Of a stretch of DNA of 10,067 bases, positions 7,021 to 10,067 are shown in pieces. The position numbers and the translations under genes are program-made. The stretch covers positions 1 through 10,067 of the forward strand of contig LIHJ01000080.1 of NCBI GenBank assembly GCA_001399805.1. The letters run 5' to 3'. Position 1 is the stretch's first letter; every line of letters starts with the position of its first letter. The notes under the pieces were generated by a model. It was not told the origin of the DNA, did no database searches, and was given only the letters and a program-made list of their open reading frames with translations. The stretch is from Candidatus Bathyarchaeota archaeon BA1 (GTDB taxonomy: Archaea; Thermoproteota; Bathyarchaeia; Bathyarchaeales; Bathyarchaeaceae).

Positions 7021-7737
7021 TTATACCAAGAAGAGTATGAAAAGATTTCGCTTAAGCTGGTAGTTTTTTAGGAAACTCCAGACTTCATCATCGGATAGGT
7101 CGTGCCAGGATTTGTATGCGTCTGCCACCGCATAGATGAATTCTTCTCTTATGTTTAGGCAAATTATCTTATCAACGTGTGGTTCTAGAAGCTTGACGGC
7201 ACTTAAGGAGGATGTGGGCACGCCCACTATGGTTTTTTTGGGTAGGCTCTTTCTTACGGATTTTACAGCGGCTAACATTGTATAGCCAGATGCCAAACCA
7301 TCATCCACTAATACAATGCTTTTACCCCTCAAATCGGGGAAGGGTCGATCTCCTCTGAACATCCCCCATCTCTTCCTAATCTCTTCCATCTCCTCACTAA
7401 TACACATTTTAACCTCATCTTCTGATAATCCAAGCTGCATTAGCAGCGGCTCATTAAAAATAACCGTGCCATCCCAACTTACAGCACCGAATCCCGCCTC
7501 TCGGTTCCATGGAATGTGTATCTTCCTCACCAGCATCACGTCCAACCTTAGGTTCAGCCTCTTAGCGACCATGCAACCAACGGGCACCCCACCAGCCGGT
7601 ATTGCGAGGATCATTGTATCACTGTTCACATGATCCCTCAATTTCCGAGCTAACCACTCGCCAGCGACTAATCTATCCTCAAATACGTATCTTCGGTTTC
7701 TGAAAATGGGCTCCTCGATAACCTTAACCCCCGACAT
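7021..7737 (-). CDS. phosphoribosyltransferase-domain protein
   Basis: The protein has 238 residues from the preferred ATG. The type I phosphoribosyltransferase fold is shown by an early FEDRLVAGEWLARKL helix, LAIPAGGVPVGCMVAKRL (44-61) as the first nucleotide loop, and the PRPP-binding loop VLVDDGLASGYTM (142-154) with two adjacent aspartates. FEDR-AG at the start and the insert with WNREAGFGAVSWDG are typical of the predicted phosphoribosyltransferase group COG1926. The substrate of this group is not established. An ATG at 7758 would add seven residues (MVGGVRS). However, those codons contain GGGGGA, which looks like the ribosome site for ATG 7737, and the predicted transcript start lies near 7754. 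It heads a minus-strand pair with the small helical protein and is preceded by two palindromes likely to be an operator. Confidence 0.85.
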   Translation of the reverse strand: MSGVKVIEEPIFRNRRYVFEDRLVAGEWLARKLRDHVNSDTMILAIPAGGVPVGCMVAKRLNLRLDVMLVRKIHIPWNREAGFGAVSWDGTVIFNEPLLMQLGLSEDEVKMCISEEMEEIRKRWGMFRGDRPFPDLRGKSIVLVDDGLASGYTMLAAVKSVRKSLPKKTIVGVPTSSLSAVKLLEPHVDKIICLNIREEFIYAVADAYKSWHDLSDDEVWSFLKNYQLKRNLFILFLV

Positions 7738-7742
7738 CGAAC

Positions 7743-7752
7743 GTACTCCCCC
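7743..7752 (-). promoter_or_regulatory. ribosome binding site for the phosphoribosyltransferase
   Basis: On the minus strand, GGGGGAG lies about eight bases before ATG 7737. It falls inside the extra codons that would be added by the upstream ATG 7758, so it favours the shorter protein. Confidence 0.5.
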
Positions 7753-7759
7753 TACCATG

Positions 7760-7779
7760 TTATGAGAAGCATCTCATAA
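7760..7779. promoter_or_regulatory. palindromic operator candidate, proximal
   Basis: TTATGAGA and its exact reverse complement TCTCATAA are separated by AGCA, a perfect 8-base inverted repeat in 20 bases. It overlaps the AT-rich promoter core of the minus-strand phosphoribosyltransferase, where a bound dimeric regulator could block transcription. Confidence 0.5.
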
Positions 7780-7785
7780 ATTATG
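7775..7785 (-). promoter_or_regulatory. TATA-like element for the phosphoribosyltransferase
   Basis: On the minus strand the bases read CATAATTTATG, lying across the junction of the two palindromes. Its distance predicts transcription from about 7754, after ATG 7758 and before ATG 7737. Confidence 0.35.
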
Positions 7786-7797
7786 AAAACCTCATAA
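7781..7797. promoter_or_regulatory. palindromic operator candidate, distal
   Basis: TTATGA and TCATAA are separated by AAACC, a 6-base inverted repeat carrying the same half-site as its neighbour. The centres of the two palindromes are about 20 bases apart, roughly two helical turns, so two dimers could bind on the same face of the DNA. Confidence 0.45.
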
Positions 7798-7860
7798 GTT
7801 TCAGAAATCAATATCCCAGCTCAATGGCTCATTCAATAAACTTCGTGGAATGGTCCCGAT

Positions 7861-8256
7861 TCACGATTCCTCCAATATGGATTTGATATCTTCATCCGAC
7901 AAGGACCTACCGTGTAGAAATCTTCCTTTAACGCTCCATCCACCGATTGTGGTTTCACCTAGCGGCTTAGGGGGTTCTAATCGTTTGGCATCCCTTAGTT
8001 TTATGGCTGTAATCCATCCATGTTCTTGGCACATGGCTTTTTCATTTTCACTCATCTCGTTGAGCGTTTCAACATCCTCAACGGTTGCGTAACCGATCAC
8101 GGAATCCGTCTTTTCGACCTTTTTAAGAAAAATTACCACAGAATTAGTTTCCCATCCTTTCACAGCCCTCATTCCAGTATAATATTTCTTAACATCAAAC
8201 ACCTGCCTAACCCACTCATCCCTGCTAACTCTTAAGATATGATGTCTTATACTCAA
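7861..8256 (-). CDS. small protein with PUA/EVE/ASCH-like features
   Basis: The 131-residue protein begins with TTG, since an in-frame TGA lies immediately upstream and no ATG is available near the start. The segment SVVIFLKKVEKTDSVIGYATVEDV (about 39-62) resembles the central strands of PUA-like EVE and ASCH domains, in which a V-x-F strand is followed by a G-x-A/x-V strand. These domains bind modified bases or RNA. The middle holds GWITAIKLRDAKRLEPPKPL. The end, GRSLSDEDIKSILEE, looks like a separate helix. The assignment is tentative because the aromatic cage residues of true EVE domains cannot be verified here. It is transcribed on its own, about 100 bases upstream of the phosphoribosyltransferase start and on the same strand, but separated from it by the palindromes. 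Confidence 0.6.
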   Translation of the reverse strand: MSIRHHILRVSRDEWVRQVFDVKKYYTGMRAVKGWETNSVVIFLKKVEKTDSVIGYATVEDVETLNEMSENEKAMCQEHGWITAIKLRDAKRLEPPKPLGETTIGGWSVKGRFLHGRSLSDEDIKSILEES

Positions 8257-8290
8257 TCAATCGCACCTATGGTCCTAATTCATTATGTAA

Positions 8291-8298
8291 GCTTAAAG
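8291..8298 (-). promoter_or_regulatory. TATA-like box for the PUA-like gene
   Basis: On the minus strand CTTTAAGC is preceded by an A-rich tract. A transcript starting about 26 bases downstream would begin near 8268, giving a leader of about 12 bases before the TTG at 8256. This is consistent with that start but weak on its own. Confidence 0.3.
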
Positions 8299-8728
8299 CA
8301 TTTTGTTATCATAATTGTCTAAGCAAGAAATTTGTTTTCCAAAACAGAGTCCATCACAATGCCGTAGCTCACTTGTAAAGCAAGATCAGAACCTTAATCC
8401 ATCTTTATGAAGGAAGAACACTCTCAAAGTAAACAACTTTTTACGTTTTTCATATACAGCGAAAACTTCCCCCTCCTTTTCAAGGAACGCATGAAATGCT
8501 TATTTTTGGCAAAGTGAGTTTTGATGGTCCCATAGATTTTAAGCCAGTTCGAAACCTGAATGGTCATTTTTATGCGTTTAACGTCAGGGTTTTACACTTA
8601 ATCTTGAACGAGAAGTGGCTACATAGTTTCATGTTTTCGTTCATACCCTCGGGTTGATGCCCCTTCCTAGAGTTTTTCCTAACGCTAACATCGAGAGCAG
8701 AGACCATAGAGGGAGCCGAAAAACCTTC

Positions 8729-8782
8729 CCACGTGATTACATGATGATGGCAGGGGTGGGGGTTTGAACCACCCTACGTGGA
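8729..8782 (+). other. tRNA-like nested stem structure
   Basis: CCACGTG (8729-8735) pairs with TACGTGG (8775-8781) over seven positions, one being G-T. Directly inside the 3' strand is a hairpin, GGGTGG (8754-8759) with CCACCC (8769-8774). The abutting seven-pair stem and hairpin resemble a tRNA acceptor stem stacked on a T-arm. The sequence GGTTTGAACC is close to a T-loop. The total length of 54 bases leaves no room for normal D and anticodon arms, so it is not a standard tRNA gene. It may be a tRNA remnant or an unrelated structured RNA. Confidence 0.3.
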
Positions 8783-8933
8783 GATATCACCAACAACGCC
8801 CTCTTTTATTTGAAATATGGAATTACCGTTTCTGCGAAGAGCTTTAAGCCTTTTAGGGATGGGAAGTCGTAAAGTCCTGCCACTATTTTTGGGCCCCAGC
8901 TTTTCGGTATTGCTCTATTTTTTAGTTGGCTGT

Positions 8934-9559
8934 TTACTTCATTTTTGGAAAGAACTTGCCCGTCGTGTGTTGATACTCAGAATATGCTTCACCGAACCTT
9001 TTTGTCAAGAGCCCCTCCTCCTTGGGAACTATTCGTACATAGCCTGGGACTGCAATAAACGGAACCACAGCGATTAGATTAAGAGGGGTTAGAAATAGGC
9101 CAGCAAATAAAATAAAGTAGGCAAGGTACGACGGGTGGCGTACGTAGCGATAAGGGCCCATGTCACGAGCTTCTGATCTTCAGGCATTTCCCGAGAAGTA
9201 GCATACCTTCCTCTGGTGAGAATGCTCCAGGCAAATAGAAAGTAGCCAAAAGCAGTTAAGAGGATGCCTGCCAACTGCACCCAGGAGTCAAAGGGGAACC
9301 TAAGTTGAAGGAAGGAATTGAATATTATTTCGTGAAGATTTAGGAAGACCGGAAGGACATAGATGACTGACTCTAGGAAAAAGATCCCGGTTCCGAGGCT
9401 TGCCAAGGCGAAGATAAGTCCTTTTGGCCGCTCCACTTCAGCTTTATACCTAACTCCCTCTTTCTTGGCAATGGATCTTTTGAGATTGTACAGGTTTACA
9501 CCGTGGAAAGTAGCAAGGCACATCCCTAGAAAAACTGCAATCGCCAAGCATGGAATCAT
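8934..9559 (-). pseudogene. isoprenylcysteine carboxyl methyltransferase-like membrane protein, frameshifted
   Basis: Two overlapping minus-strand frames together make one protein of about 208 residues. The first (9559 to about 9157) has several hydrophobic membrane segments and ends its sensible part at EDQKLVTW. The second continues as GPYRYVRHPSYLAYFILFAG and ends EEGLLTKRFGEAYSEYQ. GPYRYVRHP-Y and EE--L---FG--Y--Y are the signature of the ICMT/phospholipid methyltransferase family, which methylates prenylated or lipid substrates with S-adenosylmethionine at the membrane. Adding one G to the GGGCCC run at 9154-9159 restores KLVTWGPYRYVRHP exactly, so the break is a single-base deletion. 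It could be a recent mutation or a sequencing error in a short homopolymer; the otherwise clean family pattern on both sides favours a recent event or error. A strong TATA box and a likely leaderless start at ATG 9559 support an expressed gene. Confidence 0.75.
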
Positions 9560-9581
9560 GTACTCCAGATTGCTATTTAAA

Positions 9582-9591
9582 CTATTTATAA
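9582..9591 (-). promoter_or_regulatory. strong TATA box for the methyltransferase-like gene
   Basis: On the minus strand TTATAAATAG is preceded by an A-rich ATCAAA, like an archaeal TATA box with a BRE element. Its centre is about 28 bases before ATG 9559, which predicts a leaderless transcript. Confidence 0.6.
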
Positions 9592-9759
9592 TTTGATTCT
9601 ATGACTTCAAGAAGAAGAGTCAGTTTACACGACGTGCTTCTGAATATTCTAGATGTCCAAAGTGGAGTGCGGATGAGGATTTAAACCCACAAACCCAAAA
9701 AGTAAAAATTAATGCGGTTTTAATAGGTATGACATGCTATAGCTCAGTGGGGTGGGCTC
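9592..9759. other. divergent intergenic region
   Basis: The region separates the minus-strand methyltransferase-like gene from the plus-strand CARF-like gene. A 27-codon frame at 9601-9684 (beginning MTSRRRVSLHDVLLNILDV) is too short and lacks a ribosome site, so I do not call it a gene. TTTTAATA at 9718-9725 is a possible TATA box for the CARF-like gene. Confidence 0.35.
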
Positions 9760-10067
9760 TTGACGGAGTATGTGTATGTGGCAACGGTGGGGAAAACCCC
9801 GGAGAAGGTGTTAATTGGGTTGCGATCCCGACCGAACATAAAGAGGGTGTGTTTGGTTGGCAGCAACGATAATGAGGTTAGGCAGTGTATGGAGTATGTG
9901 AAGAGTTTTTCTGAGAAGCTCGGTTATGTTGTGGAGATAGTGGAGGCAGACGCTTTTAACGTGCTGGATGTGGCGGATCGGGTGAATGAGGTGATTCAAC
10001 GAAGCAAAAACTCCGCGGCGGTGGTGAACATCTCCAGCGGAACGAGGGTCATGACCATCGGCGCCCT
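9760..10067 (+). CDS. CARF-domain-like protein, N-terminal part (runs off the window)
   Basis: The frame stays open to the edge and gives about 102 residues. It starts with a strand EYVYVATVGKTPEKVLIGL, then NIKRVCLVGSND and a helix VRQCMEYVKSFSEKLG. After EIVEADAFNVLDVADRVNEVI comes the key motif VVNISSGTRVMTIGA (88-102). This alternating Rossmann-like pattern with N-x-S/T-G-G/S-T-x-x-M matches the ligand-binding half of CARF domains (Csa3, Csm6, Can/Card1 and CARF-HTH regulators such as DUF6293). CARF domains bind cyclic oligoadenylate signals or related nucleotides. The effector domain lies beyond the window, so it cannot be told whether this is a regulator, nuclease or other effector. Possible starts are TTG 9760, GTG 9772 and GTG 9778. 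TTG 9760 is preferred because GGGGTGGG lies directly before it. No CRISPR repeats are seen in the window. Confidence 0.65.
   Translation, partial: MTEYVYVATVGKTPEKVLIGLRSRPNIKRVCLVGSNDNEVRQCMEYVKSFSEKLGYVVEIVEADAFNVLDVADRVNEVIQRSKNSAAVVNISSGTRVMTIGA

Larger units (their letters stand above)
8257..8933. other. gene-poor region of about 680 bases
   Basis: No convincing gene was found. On the minus strand, two short open stretches lie next to each other in different frames. One encodes a polar Lys-rich peptide at about 8575-8698 (containing EGMNENMKLCSHFSFK). The other, at about 8425-8592, contains VSNWLKIYGTIKTHFAKN. Both are interrupted by stops, and together they might be a decayed gene such as a transposase, but I recognise no family. 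A tRNA-like pair of stems lies at 8729-8781. The plus-strand frame from about 8817 to 9077 reads through the antisense of the methyltransferase-like gene and is not a gene. Confidence 0.4.

Noticed and set aside
6651..8240. The 12-base string CTTAAGATATGA occurring at about 6651 and 8229
   Set aside because: Both copies encode H-I-L-R within two minus-strand genes, so shared codon usage explains the repeat without a functional element.
8257..8933. CRISPR array in the gene-poor region
   Set aside because: No regularly spaced direct repeat of 20 or more bases was seen here or elsewhere in the window.
9733..9838. A tRNA-like look: TAGCTCAGTGGGG (D-arm-like) with TTGGG-TTGCGAT-CCCGA (T-arm-like) about 75 bases later
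   Set aside because: The flanking acceptor strands do not pair, the T-loop deviates from the conserved pattern, and the stretch overlaps a well-supported coding frame.

Overview
The window looks archaeal. Several genes have a TATA-type box about 25 bases before the inferred transcript start instead of bacterial -35/-10 elements. GTG and TTG starts are common, one gene appears leaderless, and a small gene encodes a protein resembling eukaryotic ribosomal protein eL22. A TACK-group or Asgard-related lineage would fit, but the species cannot be named from this stretch.

Left part (1-5018). The 5' third of an adenylosuccinate synthetase gene (purA) is cut short by a stop codon, and recognisable purA sequence continues for a few codons into the start of the next gene. 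A three-gene ABC importer operon follows: membrane-anchored substrate-binding protein, permease with two fused halves, and ATPase with a TOBE-like tail. The substrate is unknown; the architecture resembles the tungstate/molybdate/sulfate and Fe(III)/thiamine importer groups. After it lies a decayed C-terminal piece of a fucose/arabinose-isomerase-like gene with two compensating frameshifts. The importer is therefore flanked by two broken metabolic genes.

Middle part (5014-8256). The eL22-like gene has its own promoter, which overlaps the end of the isomerase remnant. A saccharopine-dehydrogenase-like oxidoreductase follows and meets a minus-strand gene at overlapping stop codons. The minus strand carries a probable two-gene operon, a phosphoribosyltransferase followed by a small helical protein. 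Two adjacent palindromes sit at the promoter of this pair and look like an operator. Upstream is a separate small PUA/EVE-like protein.

Right part (8257-10067). A stretch of about 680 bases has no convincing gene but contains a tRNA-like pair of stems. Next is a minus-strand isoprenylcysteine-methyltransferase-like membrane protein, split by a one-base frameshift and preceded by a strong TATA box. Diverging from it, a CARF-domain-like protein begins and runs off the window edge. CARF proteins sense cyclic nucleotide signals in CRISPR and related defence systems, so the sequence beyond the edge is the best place to look for a new system.
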